Positions 8,134-17,089 of a DNA stretch of 64,000 bases are shown piece by piece. The notes below the pieces were generated by a model. The model did not search any database. It worked only from the letters and a program-made list of their open reading frames with translations, and was not told the DNA's origin. Source of the stretch: JAWXUK01 sp044432725. GTDB lineage: Bacteria; Bacillota; Clostridia; Oscillospirales; Oscillospiraceae. Location: contig JAWXUL010000005.1 of assembly GCA_044432725.1 (NCBI GenBank), positions 62,001-126,000 on the forward strand, written 5' to 3'. The translations under genes and the position numbers were made by a program. Within the stretch, counting starts at the first letter, position 1; each line of letters opens with the position of its first letter.

Positions 8134-9129
8134 ATGGAAGCTTTGCTAGAATTAAAAGAATTACAGACCTTTTTCTCCACAAAAAAAGGCATCGTCAAAG
8201 CAGTGAACGGTGTTTCTTATCGTGTGGAAGCTGGAAAAACCCTAGGGGTGGTGGGAGAGAGTGGCAGTGGGAAATCTGTCTCTGCTATGAGCATTCTCCA
8301 ACTATTAGATGGCAACGGCAAGATTAACAATGGGGAAATTCTCTTCGAGGGAAGAGATTTGTCCAAATGTACCGTGAAAGAGATGTACAAAATCCGTGGA
8401 AACGATATCTCTGTGATTTTCCAAGAGCCAATGACCAGTTTGAATCCTGTGTTCACCATCTCTCGCCAACTGTCTGAAGTGTATCGTGTTCACCAAAATA
8501 TGAGCAAAAAAGAAGCAGCCAACCAAGCTGTGGAAATCTTGTCACAAGTGAAAATCCCAAACCCTGAACGTGTGGCGAAACAATATCCCCACCAACTTTC
8601 AGGGGGGATGCGTCAACGTGTGATGATTGCCATGGCGTTGGCTTGTCAACCAAAATTACTGATTGCAGACGAACCCACCACTGCTCTTGATGTGACCATT
8701 CAAGCACAAATCTTGAAACTGATGAACGAATTGAAAGAGGATAGAGGTACTTCTATTTTGTTCATCACCCATGATTTGGGTGTCATCAACGAAATGGCAG
8801 ACGAAGTGGCTGTGATGTACTGCGGTCAAGTGGTGGAAATGGCTTCTGTTCGTAGTATTTTTGGATCAAATGACTTCAATCATCCCTATACAGAAGGTCT
8901 TATGACCTCCATTCCTCGTTTGGACACTCCAACAGGAACCAAATTAGAAGCAATCCCTGGTGCTGTGCCTCATCCCTTGGCATTACCAGTGGGCTGTAAA
9001 TTTGCACCGCGTTGCAAATATTCCACAGAAAAATGTGAATCAGAAGAACCTACCTTGGTGGAAGTAGAAGAAAACCACCAAGTGAGATGTTTCTATCCCA
9101 AAAAGGAGGAACGTCAACATGGAAAATAA
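8134..9129 (+). CDS. oppD: Oligopeptide ABC transporter ATPase, OppD type
   Basis: This 331-residue ABC ATPase has the Walker A motif GESGSGKS (41-48), Q-loop VIFQEPMTSLNPVF, signature LSGGMRQRV, Walker B LLIADEPTTALD, and the C-terminal oligopeptide/HPY extension with spaced cysteines (CKFAPRCKY...CESEEP). It powers peptide import with OppF. The start has AGGGGGAAATAG upstream. The gene overlaps oppF by 11 bases, which suggests translational coupling. Family assignment is secure. Confidence 0.94.
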   Translation: MEALLELKELQTFFSTKKGIVKAVNGVSYRVEAGKTLGVVGESGSGKSVSAMSILQLLDGNGKINNGEILFEGRDLSKCTVKEMYKIRGNDISVIFQEPMTSLNPVFTISRQLSEVYRVHQNMSKKEAANQAVEILSQVKIPNPERVAKQYPHQLSGGMRQRVMIAMALACQPKLLIADEPTTALDVTIQAQILKLMNELKEDRGTSILFITHDLGVINEMADEVAVMYCGQVVEMASVRSIFGSNDFNHPYTEGLMTSIPRLDTPTGTKLEAIPGAVPHPLALPVGCKFAPRCKYSTEKCESEEPTLVEVEENHQVRCFYPKKEERQHGK

Positions 9130-10693
9130 GATGGAAGAAAAAAAAGTACTTGTCAAACTTCACAACTTAAAGCAATGGTTCCCCGTGAAAAAGACAAAAT
9201 TTCGCCAAAAACAACAATATGTTCGTGCCAATGATGGAATCTTTTTAGAAATCTATGAAGGGGAAACCCTAGGGCTTGTGGGCGAGAGTGGCTGTGGAAA
9301 ATCTACTATGGGTAGATCTCTTTTGCAACTATATACGCAAACAGCTGGGAAAACCATGTATTATGGTCGCTCGATTGATGAACTTTCTCCCCAATATGTG
9401 GTGTCTCTCTTAAAAAATATCACCAAAGAAATGAAAAATCTCCAAGAGCTAGAAGGAGAGAGAGATAAACTTTTCGCTGAGATCGATAACTTTACTGGGG
9501 ATGAAAAGCACGAAAAAAGAAATGAATATCGTGAGGCACGTCGAAAAGCCCAAGTGAAATTTTCGGATATTTCTACGATTCTAGGTGGATTTATGGTCTT
9601 AGAAGACGTGGAAACCCCTTGTGCCATGTTGCAAACAGCATACAAAACTGCCTCTGAAATGTACTTGCTAGAGCAAGAAATGAACGAAATTCAAATCGTA
9701 ATTGACAAGAAACTTGGACAAATTGAAAAGCAAAAAGAAGAGGGGAAAGATGCTTCCTCTTTGACAAGCCAAGTTGAAAAACTGAAAACAAAACGGGACA
9801 ACCATCTCAACCGAGAAGGTGAACTTGCCATTGTATTACGAAAAGAAGTAAAAGCCTTAGAAGATTTACGTGCTAAAAATAAAGATAATGAAAAATTTGT
9901 GGAATATGAAACCTATCGTGAAGATGGGGTAGACCTTGCAAAGCTCAACTACAATGAAATGCGTAGCCTGAGAAAAGACCTCCAGTTAATTTTCCAAGAC
10001 CCCTATTCTTCTCTCAATCCACGTATGACAGTGGGACAAATCATTGGGGAAGGACTGGTTGCCCATAAGTTTTTTGCGCCTAATGACGATAGAATGCAAG
10101 ACTATATCATGGAAATCATGGAAAAATGTGGACTTGCCCCCTATATGATTCATCGTTATCCCCACCAATTTTCTGGTGGACAACGTCAAAGAATCGGCAT
10201 CGCCCGTTCTCTTGCCATGAAGCCAAAATTTGTGGTTTGTGATGAGGCAGTCTCAGCATTGGACGTGTCCATTCAATCTCAGATTATCAATCTGTTACAA
10301 GATCTCAAAGAAGAAGAGAATCTAACTTATCTCTTTATCTCCCATGACCTTTCTGTGGTGAAATATATCAGCGACCGTATCGGTGTGATGTATTTGGGGA
10401 ATATTGTGGAACTTGCCACGGCAGAAAGTATGTTTCAGCAACCACTTCACCCATATACAGAAGCACTGCTTCTCGCTATCCCTACCACGGATGTGGATGG
10501 GAAAAAGGACGTCCCTCTCTTAGAAGGGGATATCCCAAGCCCAGTGAACCCACCAAAAGGATGTAAATTTCACACTCGTTGTCGCTATGTCACAGATGAG
10601 TGTAAAATAGACGAGCCAGACTTCCAAGAAATGAAACCAGGACATTTTGTGGCTTGTCACCATCCATTGTTAGATAAAAAATTGGAAATATAA
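9119..10693 (+). CDS. oppF: Oligopeptide ABC transporter ATPase, OppF type, with a ~185-residue coiled-coil insert between Walker A and the Q-loop
   Basis: The 524-residue protein is about 190 residues longer than normal OppF. Walker A (GESGCGKST) is at 55-63, but the Q-loop (LIFQDPYSSLNPRMTVG) does not come until about residue 290. Between them, roughly residues 92-278, is a charged helical region rich in K/E, with coiled-coil character at about 100-125 and 183-255. The signature FSGGQRQRIGIARSL, Walker B FVVCDEAVSALD and the C-terminal cysteine motif (CKFHTRCRY) are intact, so the ATPase should work. AAGGAGGAACGTCAAC precedes the ATG inside oppD. The insert is in phase with the protein core and is not a frameshift artefact. 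Confidence 0.92.
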   Translation: MENKMEEKKVLVKLHNLKQWFPVKKTKFRQKQQYVRANDGIFLEIYEGETLGLVGESGCGKSTMGRSLLQLYTQTAGKTMYYGRSIDELSPQYVVSLLKNITKEMKNLQELEGERDKLFAEIDNFTGDEKHEKRNEYREARRKAQVKFSDISTILGGFMVLEDVETPCAMLQTAYKTASEMYLLEQEMNEIQIVIDKKLGQIEKQKEEGKDASSLTSQVEKLKTKRDNHLNREGELAIVLRKEVKALEDLRAKNKDNEKFVEYETYREDGVDLAKLNYNEMRSLRKDLQLIFQDPYSSLNPRMTVGQIIGEGLVAHKFFAPNDDRMQDYIMEIMEKCGLAPYMIHRYPHQFSGGQRQRIGIARSLAMKPKFVVCDEAVSALDVSIQSQIINLLQDLKEEENLTYLFISHDLSVVKYISDRIGVMYLGNIVELATAESMFQQPLHPYTEALLLAIPTTDVDGKKDVPLLEGDIPSPVNPPKGCKFHTRCRYVTDECKIDEPDFQEMKPGHFVACHHPLLDKKLEI

Positions 10694-10698
10694 AAAAA

Positions 10699-10728
10699 GT
10701 ATCCTCCCTTTTTTCAGGGAGGATACAA
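10699..10728 (+). terminator. Hairpin after oppF
   Basis: GTATCCTCCCT (10699-10709) pairs perfectly with AGGGAGGATAC (10716-10726) around a six-base loop. It starts 5 bases after the oppF stop and precedes the small gene at 10755. The T-tract is poor, so read-through into the next gene is possible. Confidence 0.7.
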
Positions 10729-10754
10729 TACTTTCACAGGAAAAGAGGAAACTG

Positions 10755-10931
10755 ATGAAAAAAGAAATAGATGTGGATAAAATAGAGCAGAAATGGCAAG
10801 AACAGCTAGAGAAAGAGCCACTGGAAAAAGGGGATCTCCCTGCCATGATCATCGCTGCTGTGATTGTTGCCATTCCAGTTTTACTTCTATGTGGAGGTAT
10901 TGTCCTTCTTGCTTTTTGGTTGATGATGTAG
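10755..10931 (+). CDS. Small single-pass membrane protein, 58 residues, unknown function
   Basis: The ORF starts at an ATG preceded by AAGAGGAAACTG and ends at TAG 10929-10931. The first ~29 residues are charged (MKKEIDVDKIEQKWQEQLEK); the rest is one hydrophobic segment (AMIIAAVIVAIPVLLLCGG then ILLAFW-like). This is a typical small membrane protein. It could be transcribed with opp by read-through. A terminator follows at once. No family was recognised. Confidence 0.6.
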   Translation: MKKEIDVDKIEQKWQEQLEKEPLEKGDLPAMIIAAVIVAIPVLLLCGGIVLLAFWLMM

Positions 10932-10951
10932 GCGAAAGTCTAACTGAAAAA

Positions 10952-10990
10952 ATGCCCTCTGGCTTCATCACTGAAGCAGAGGGCATATTT
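10952..10990. terminator. Bidirectional terminator between the small gene and the GGDEF gene
   Basis: TGCCCTCTGGCTTC (10953-10966) pairs with GAAGC-AGAGGGCA (10973-10985) with one unpaired G. It is flanked by A-runs on the left and ATTTTATA on the right, so it can serve the convergent genes on both strands. Confidence 0.8.
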
Positions 10991-12543
10991 TATAGATCTA
11001 AATCTGAAAAATAAATCGTGGCAACATCTTTTCCACGGGATTTTGATTCGTACAACGCTTTATCTGCTCGTCGATAAAGTTCATCATAGGTCCCTCCATG
11101 GTCAGGGTATAAAGCAATCCCGATACTTGCTTTGATGGAGTATCTCTGGTCCCCATTGTTAAAAGGACGACGTAAGGAATGTAAAATAGACTCTGCTCGC
11201 TCTAACACTGCCGCTTCATGTGGCGCATGGGGGAAGAATACAACAAACTCATCGCCACCCACTCGTCCCACTTTATCATGATTCCGTACACAGTTTATGA
11301 TTCTCTTTCCTGCGGTTTCCAACAAAAAATCACCAAAAGCATGACCCATTACATCATTGGCGTTCTTGAAATCGTCAAAATCTAAAAACAGTAAAGCAAA
11401 TTTGTCTGTTTGTACGGCTCGGCGCAAGGTCTCCTCGATCAATTCTCTGAAAGATTGCTTGTTCAAGGCAGTGGTCAGAGAATCATAATTTGCCTTTTTC
11501 TCTATTTCAATATATTTTTGAATATTTTCTGACTTTCCCACCACTTGGACAGGAACACCATCACTATCAAAAAGAGGCTTCCCCTGTAAACGATAGCGCT
11601 CATATTCCCCATTTGTGAATAGAAAACGTGGCTCGTAAACAGCAGGGGTGCCGTGGATCATTCGATAAATAAAGGCAATATACCCTTCTAAATCATCAGG
11701 ATGAATCAATCGGATGTCACGCATTGATTCTGGGAAATTTTTCATCTCTGGCAATAATCCCACAAAATTAGAAATATCCCCCCTATGCACCAAGGTTTTC
11801 TTGTTGATATCAATACGAAAGAGCAAGTCTTTGGAAAATTCTTGCATGATATCGAAATATTGTTGATCATATTCGATTTTCTTCATCAATTCACTTTGAC
11901 GCTTGATGCTCACCAATACACCATACAATCTATTGTCCTGTGCACGAAAGGCGTCAAAACGAAAGAGAAAGTAAAACTCCTTGTCAAAGGAAAATTCCAA
12001 GTCAAACTCGCACTCATTGCTGTCTTTCAAGATACGCTCTATGGTCTGATTAAAATGGCTATTCTCTTCCAACAGTGTTGGAAAAGAACTTTGATGTTTC
12101 TGTTCAAATTCTTCTTGGTTCATGCGAATGAATTGAAAAAAGCGTTCATTCCCAAAGGCTACCCTGTAATTATCCTCTAAATTTAAAACAAAGACTGGGT
12201 TATCACTTAACTCCACCAGTTCTGTTAAATATAAATCGCTTTCCTGTATTTTTTCTTTTATGACAAAAAATAAAAGGGTAGGCTCTGGACGATAAATCTC
12301 TAAATCGCAACTGAAAACCTCCCCAGAGGCTTTCACTGACTTTTCATCCAAAAGAAATTGCTCTTTTTGATTCATGTCAAGTTGTAAATTGGGAAACATA
12401 TCTGTCAGCAAGGGGAATTTATTCTCGTCAGCATAATAACGCTGTGCTAAATTATTTCCAGTAACTGTTTCATGTTCTCCGTGACGAATGATTAGATAGG
12501 CAAAAATGTCATCATTAACCAGTTGAAGCTTATTGGAATACAT
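10990..12543 (-). CDS. PAS-GGDEF diguanylate cyclase
   Basis: The 517-residue soluble protein ends in a GGDEF domain with an intact active site (GGDEF, 429-433) and an RxxD inhibitory I-site (RNHD, 420-423), so it should make cyclic di-GMP and be product-inhibited. Two PAS-like regions precede it, about 120-225 and 250-350, the second with the FPES and HPDD features of PAS_3 folds. I chose the ATG at 12543 because AAAGGAGA lies 7-8 bases upstream; the ATG at 12549 is too close. It is transcribed from the promoter at 12621-12649. The PAS part resembles the end of the 17090 protein. Confidence 0.9.
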   Translation of the reverse strand: MYSNKLQLVNDDIFAYLIIRHGEHETVTGNNLAQRYYADENKFPLLTDMFPNLQLDMNQKEQFLLDEKSVKASGEVFSCDLEIYRPEPTLLFFVIKEKIQESDLYLTELVELSDNPVFVLNLEDNYRVAFGNERFFQFIRMNQEEFEQKHQSSFPTLLEENSHFNQTIERILKDSNECEFDLEFSFDKEFYFLFRFDAFRAQDNRLYGVLVSIKRQSELMKKIEYDQQYFDIMQEFSKDLLFRIDINKKTLVHRGDISNFVGLLPEMKNFPESMRDIRLIHPDDLEGYIAFIYRMIHGTPAVYEPRFLFTNGEYERYRLQGKPLFDSDGVPVQVVGKSENIQKYIEIEKKANYDSLTTALNKQSFRELIEETLRRAVQTDKFALLFLDFDDFKNANDVMGHAFGDFLLETAGKRIINCVRNHDKVGRVGGDEFVVFFPHAPHEAAVLERAESILHSLRRPFNNGDQRYSIKASIGIALYPDHGGTYDELYRRADKALYESKSRGKDVATIYFSDLDL

Positions 12544-12620
12544 AGTCATTCTCCTTTTCTCATTGTGAAGCAATATCCTTTGATTCAAAAAAGAGATACT
12601 GCAACTTTGTGCTGATAAAC

Positions 12621-12649
12621 ATTATACCATAAAAGGAAGCTAGAAACAA
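12621..12649 (-). promoter_or_regulatory. Promoter of the GGDEF gene
   Basis: Read on the minus strand: TTGTTT, a 17-base spacer ending in TGG, and TATAAT (-10 at 12621-12626). Confidence 0.75.
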
Positions 12650-12709
12650 GTTGTTTCTCAAAATACTCTTATCTGTAGTACTGAACAATCCTCTCTCTCG
12701 CTGAAAAAA

Positions 12710-13876
12710 TCATCGTCGTTCCCACTTCTCTTTCATCTGTTCCATCATATTTTCACCATAAAAGTACTTGACCCAAGGAGCAGAATAGGAAAAATCTAAA
12801 TATCCTTCTGGAAAAGAAAGCTCTGCCACGGCTTGTTCATAAGATTGCCCCACCCACTTCGTTGCAGTGAGATTACCATGCTCTAAATGGGTGATTTCAT
12901 GCCCGATAAATTGGGATAACTCTGGTAATAGTTCATCTAATTTCTCCAGTTGAAAGACAAAAATAGACAAGTCATTTTCTTCTATCACAGTAAATCCCTT
13001 TTCTGGATCAAATGGATGGGCTGTCAAGTCCACCACATCTTGAAAAAAATCAGTGATAAAACGCTGAATGGGAGGGGTGCCCAAAGTCCTTCCTTCCATG
13101 ATTTTATGACAGAAATGATGGAAGATTTCTTCCACATCTACACCATTTTCCTTTTGAAAAAAATCCTTCCCACTGAATAAAAAGTGCGCTGTCATACTGT
13201 GGGACAAATCAGCCAATACTTGATATAAAAAGGAGATATTTTGTGCCACAGGGTCACGAACTGCAGTGATTAGTTTGATGGGACCACAATGATGGGGAAC
13301 AGCAGAGGGTTGGTGAAAAAGAAAATGATGGGGGATGTTCTCTCTTCGAAAGGTATCCATTAAACTATGATCGCCTGTTTTGGGAGGCATACAAAGAAAA
13401 AGGGGGGTATCCTTGGCAGAAAGAGCATATTCTTCTCCCTTTAAGGTCTCGATAAGTTGATTCTTTGCCAGTACTTGGGGTAACTGAGGTAACCACTCTG
13501 GATTCTCCATTGCAAAAAAGGATAAAATTTCTCTTGCCTCTTGGCTACCGAGGACAAAAGGATAAGCTTTTTCTGCGAAAAAGTCTTTGATTTGCTTCTC
13601 CTCTTCTTCAGGCATCGCCAGTTGTATCACCACATTTTCTCCTTGAGGATATAATGAAAAAAATATCTCTGGGGAAAGAACCAAAGAATTATCATGGACT
13701 GTGCCCCATCGCTCTTCCAAAAAACTACAATATCCTTTGGGAGAATAATGGAATTTTTCAAGCAACTTCACCAAATCTTCCCCTTCTTCACCCCAAAAGA
13801 TAATATCTTTGTCCTGATAGGGCTGGATTTGTGGGGGCTTATCTGAACTTTTCCATATTTTGCTCAAGGGAATCAT
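12710..13876 (-). CDS. Sulfotransferase-like protein (NKWYS/capsule-synthesis-like family)
   Basis: This 388-residue protein has a P-loop-like PPKTGDHSLMDTF element followed by a KLITAVRDPVAQNISFLYQ segment, which together match the PAPS-binding 5' phosphosulfate loop and the RDP strand of sulfotransferase-fold proteins. The distal pattern (TATKWVGQSYEQ and FSYSAPW) recalls the NKWYS family annotated as putative capsular polysaccharide synthesis proteins. I chose ATG 13876 because GAGG lies 8 bases upstream. It sits between a GGDEF and an EAL gene on the same strand. A role in modifying a surface polysaccharide is inference; the family assignment is from motifs only. Confidence 0.6.
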   Translation of the reverse strand: MIPLSKIWKSSDKPPQIQPYQDKDIIFWGEEGEDLVKLLEKFHYSPKGYCSFLEERWGTVHDNSLVLSPEIFFSLYPQGENVVIQLAMPEEEEKQIKDFFAEKAYPFVLGSQEAREILSFFAMENPEWLPQLPQVLAKNQLIETLKGEEYALSAKDTPLFLCMPPKTGDHSLMDTFRRENIPHHFLFHQPSAVPHHCGPIKLITAVRDPVAQNISFLYQVLADLSHSMTAHFLFSGKDFFQKENGVDVEEIFHHFCHKIMEGRTLGTPPIQRFITDFFQDVVDLTAHPFDPEKGFTVIEENDLSIFVFQLEKLDELLPELSQFIGHEITHLEHGNLTATKWVGQSYEQAVAELSFPEGYLDFSYSAPWVKYFYGENMMEQMKEKWERR

Positions 13877-13940
13877 ATTGTCTACCTCTTTCAAAATAAA
13901 TTGGCTCCCCAAAATGGGGAACCAATCTGTTTCATATTTT

Positions 13941-13966
13941 CAAATAAAAAAGTGACTTGTCACTTT
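13941..13966 (-). terminator. Terminator of the EAL gene
   Basis: On the minus strand AAAGTGAC and GTCACTTT (13949-13966) form a tight hairpin followed by TTTTTATTTG. Confidence 0.75.
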
Positions 13967-13980
13967 CGGGAGTCAAGTGG

Positions 13981-16074
13981 CTACCATATGGAGCTTAATT
14001 CAAAATACTTTTCGCAAAAATCTGGAACAGACAAGGGCTTGGAGTAATAATATCCTTGACCAAAGAGACAGCCCAACTGATGTAAAAACTTCCCTTGGGT
14101 TTCATCTTCGATGCCCTCTGCAAGGACAGAGGTTTCCTTCAATTCGCTACACATACGAAGGATATTTCTCACCAAAATAAAGTTCTTTTCGTTGGTGGTC
14201 AAGTTATCCACTAAACTTTTATCTAATTTGACTTCGTCAACCTCGATTTGTGCCAAAGTGATGATATTAGAATAAGCACAACCGAAATCGTCCAAAGAAA
14301 TCTTGAAGCCATGACGCTTAAAATCTTCCACCAAAGCAGAAGGTACGTCGTTTTCGATCAGCCCCACACGCTCGGTCACTTCCAAAATCAAAAGCTCGTG
14401 AGCCACATTGAATCGGTCGCAAATCTTTGCAATGGTATCCACAATACCAAATTCTTGTAATGTCACACGGCTTAAATTCACCGAAATAGGAATTTCCTTT
14501 CCCTTTGCTCGCAAGGCTTCCAGCAAACGGCAAACCTCTTCCACCACAAAGATATCCACGTGACGTATGATGGATCTTTGTTCGTAAGTAGAAATAAATT
14601 GATCAGGAAAGACCATTTTTTGATTGACCTTATCAAAGCGACGGATCAAAGCTTCTGCCCCATAAATGGAACCATCTGCAAGCTTTACCTGTGGTTGTAA
14701 GTAAATCATAAACTCTTTATTCACCAGATAGGATAGTAAATCGCTGAGTAAGCTGTCCTTCATATCTGTGAAACTCACGTCATTATTATGATAATACTCC
14801 TGCTTGTTGATATATACCATGGTGTCTGCATCTCGAACCAGTTTATGCACATCTGCACGACCTGTTCCGTGACTGTGCCCCAAAGAAAAGAGATAATTCC
14901 CATTGTTGCGCATCTTTTCTTGGAGACTGTGCACCTTTTCTTCTAAGAGATCTTTGTCCACATACAAAATAAAAGAAATAAATTCATCCCCAGAAACACG
15001 ATAAAACTCTGTGCCAAAATGGGCTTGCAACAATTCTGCTGCCTCTTTTAAATAAGCATCTCCCTTGGCATAACCGTATTGACTGTTCACTTTTCGCAAA
15101 CCATTCACATTCGCCGAAATCACCCCTAAGTTAGAGGGAGGGTTAGATTGATACTCTTCCACAAGTTGGGCATAAACAGAGCGACTATAAAAACCAGTCA
15201 ACAAATCCATCTGATTGAGTTGCTCTAGCGCCACAGTATTCTCTGACTTGGTCAGTTGATTCTCCATAAATTGTCCCACACCATGAAGAAGACGAAAATC
15301 AGGCGCCATATTTTCCCGATTACACACCATCAACAAGCCAACAGGCACATGATTTTCATCTTCCAGTAATGACACCAAAAGATTGTTCACGTGATAAGTC
15401 CCAAGAATTTTGCCTTCAAAAGATTCTGGGTCGAAATTTGGATAATTTCTGCCCACATCAATCATTCCCAGCTGGGTTCTGGAATCTAACCAATCAATCA
15501 TGACAGAAACGTCAAATTTATCCCCCAACTCTTTGGTCAGAGGAACAGACTCATTTTGTCGCCAAAAAGACAAGGCAGAAATCTTGCTCTCTTTTCGATT
15601 GATTTGAAACAAATAAGCCTTCTCTGCATCAAAAAATTCTCCTACGACTTGAAGTAGGCTTTCGTTTTTGTTTTCCTCGTTTTGTTGCAGAATGGAGATA
15701 CAACGTGACATGGCAAATTCAAAATCAAAATTAGGATTTTCTGAATAACTAGAAGAGAGATACTTGACGAAAATATACTTTTCTCCCCCATATTCTCCCA
15801 CAGCAACAGTAGCGACATATTCCTGATTTAAATGTTGGTCATAAATTGTTTTGCTCAGGATTTCCCCCACTTTGCCAGAAAGGAGGATGGGTTTGTCCTC
15901 TAAGTCATTTTTGATGATTTCTTGAAACTTCTGCCCAATGACTTTTTCCTTTCCACCCATTAACTTTTCCAGTTCTTCATTGCAATAAAGAACCTCTTCT
16001 TGATTAAAATCTGCAATCAAACAGGGTAGCTTATGCTGTTGTAACAGGGTTTTCCAATAAAGAACCGATCTCAT
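13981..16074 (-). CDS. PAS-GAF-GGDEF(degenerate)-EAL cyclic-di-GMP phosphodiesterase
   Basis: The 697-residue protein has a PAS-like start (about 15-105), a GAF-like middle (about 120-275), a GGDEF domain with the signature changed to SGDEF (361-365), and a full EAL domain. The EAL catalytic set is visible: EAL 474-476, NLSR 533-536, Glu in LEVTE, DDFG 595-598, KLDKS 616-620, EGIED 653-657 and GQGYYYSKP 672-680. It should therefore hydrolyse cyclic di-GMP, with the degenerate GGDEF domain as a possible GTP sensor. The start has a perfect AGGAGGT site. It is divergent from the 16317 gene. Confidence 0.92.
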   Translation of the reverse strand: MRSVLYWKTLLQQHKLPCLIADFNQEEVLYCNEELEKLMGGKEKVIGQKFQEIIKNDLEDKPILLSGKVGEILSKTIYDQHLNQEYVATVAVGEYGGEKYIFVKYLSSSYSENPNFDFEFAMSRCISILQQNEENKNESLLQVVGEFFDAEKAYLFQINRKESKISALSFWRQNESVPLTKELGDKFDVSVMIDWLDSRTQLGMIDVGRNYPNFDPESFEGKILGTYHVNNLLVSLLEDENHVPVGLLMVCNRENMAPDFRLLHGVGQFMENQLTKSENTVALEQLNQMDLLTGFYSRSVYAQLVEEYQSNPPSNLGVISANVNGLRKVNSQYGYAKGDAYLKEAAELLQAHFGTEFYRVSGDEFISFILYVDKDLLEEKVHSLQEKMRNNGNYLFSLGHSHGTGRADVHKLVRDADTMVYINKQEYYHNNDVSFTDMKDSLLSDLLSYLVNKEFMIYLQPQVKLADGSIYGAEALIRRFDKVNQKMVFPDQFISTYEQRSIIRHVDIFVVEEVCRLLEALRAKGKEIPISVNLSRVTLQEFGIVDTIAKICDRFNVAHELLILEVTERVGLIENDVPSALVEDFKRHGFKISLDDFGCAYSNIITLAQIEVDEVKLDKSLVDNLTTNEKNFILVRNILRMCSELKETSVLAEGIEDETQGKFLHQLGCLFGQGYYYSKPLSVPDFCEKYFELSSIW

Positions 16075-16200
16075 AAAGCTTACCTCCTAAAGTCTCTTTT
16101 TTTAAGCCATCTTTGGAAAGGGAACCCAATTATTTCCATTGCGTTGCAAAGATTTCCCTTTCCACTGAAATCTGGAAAAGCCTACCTTTTTATTCCTTTC

Positions 16201-16229
16201 ATCTTAACATAATGTTCATATTTTGTCAA
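16201..16229 (-). promoter_or_regulatory. Promoter of the EAL gene
   Basis: Minus strand: TTGACA (16224-16229), a 17-base spacer and TAAGAT (16201-16206). Confidence 0.75.
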
Positions 16230-16260
16230 TCCCTAAAAAGGACAGCCCTTCGGCGAGTTC

Positions 16261-16289
16261 TTGACAAAAAGATTTTTTTGTGATAGAGT
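16261..16289 (+). promoter_or_regulatory. Promoter of the alpha/beta hydrolase and PAS genes
   Basis: TTGACA (16261-16266), a 17-base spacer and TAGAGT (16284-16289), divergent from the EAL promoter 32 bases away. Confidence 0.75.
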
Positions 16290-16316
16290 AAAGAGAGTAA
16301 CAACGGAGGATTCTCG

Positions 16317-17078
16317 GTGAAAAAGATTTTATTTGTCCATGGTTGGTACCATTCAAAAAAAAGATTTCAGCGCCTCTGTGCAGATTTATCTCAATTTTCC
16401 TGTAAAGCCATTGATCTCCCAGGCTTTGGCGACCATAAATTTTCAGGAGATTTGCACAAAATAGAAGAAATACACATCGCTTATGTGAAAGAAATCCTAG
16501 AAGAAGGCTTTGATTTTGTGATTTCTCATTCTTGGGGCTGTCGCATCGTCTTACAAGCTTTGTCTAGCAGTGCCACAGTGGCGATTATGCTCAATCCGGC
16601 TTATGGAGATAATCAACAGCTAAAAATCCTAAAAGATAGAGAAAAAGTACTAGAAGCCATTTTCACCATGTCCCACAAAGCGCCTGATTTTCTCACCACC
16701 GTTCCCATAAAAATAGCGGCATTGCCCTCGGTGAACCACTATGGCCAAGTGGATGATATCATTGTGGAGGATGCTCGCAAATCAGACCCACAAGTCTCTG
16801 CCAAAATCGTCGAGATTATGTGTAACAAACCTTTTTTTACAAATAAATGGAACTTCCCAAGCCAAGTCCATTTACTATATTCTGACCAAGATCGGGTGAT
16901 ATCTCCCTCTTGTTTCCAAGATTTTATCAACGATTTATCTCCCTATACCCACTTCTTTCCACAGGTGGGGCATACCTTGATACTAGAAGTATACGAAGCA
17001 TTACGATTAAAAATCACAAATATCCTCCAGCTTTACACTCATTCTTGTATCGAGTTTATCACATGGGAGGATCTATAA
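16317..17078 (+). CDS. Alpha/beta-fold hydrolase (BioH/carboxylesterase-like)
   Basis: The 253-residue protein begins with the hydrolase oxyanion motif (FVHGWYHSKK), has a nucleophile elbow SHSWGC, an acidic residue in a SDQDRVISP segment and the catalytic histidine in VGHTLILE. It starts at GTG 16317, which is preceded by CGGAGGATTCTC. Members are esterases or other small-molecule hydrolases; the substrate is not predictable. It lies 11 bases before the PAS gene, so the two are probably co-transcribed. Confidence 0.8.
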   Translation: MKKILFVHGWYHSKKRFQRLCADLSQFSCKAIDLPGFGDHKFSGDLHKIEEIHIAYVKEILEEGFDFVISHSWGCRIVLQALSSSATVAIMLNPAYGDNQQLKILKDREKVLEAIFTMSHKAPDFLTTVPIKIAALPSVNHYGQVDDIIVEDARKSDPQVSAKIVEIMCNKPFFTNKWNFPSQVHLLYSDQDRVISPSCFQDFINDLSPYTHFFPQVGHTLILEVYEALRLKITNILQLYTHSCIEFITWEDL

Positions 17079-17089
17079 GGAAGAAATAT

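Noticed and set aside
16910..17089. N-terminal extension of the PAS protein overlapping the hydrolase gene
   Set aside because: The extension lies in another frame of the hydrolase and has no start site; ATG 17090 has one.
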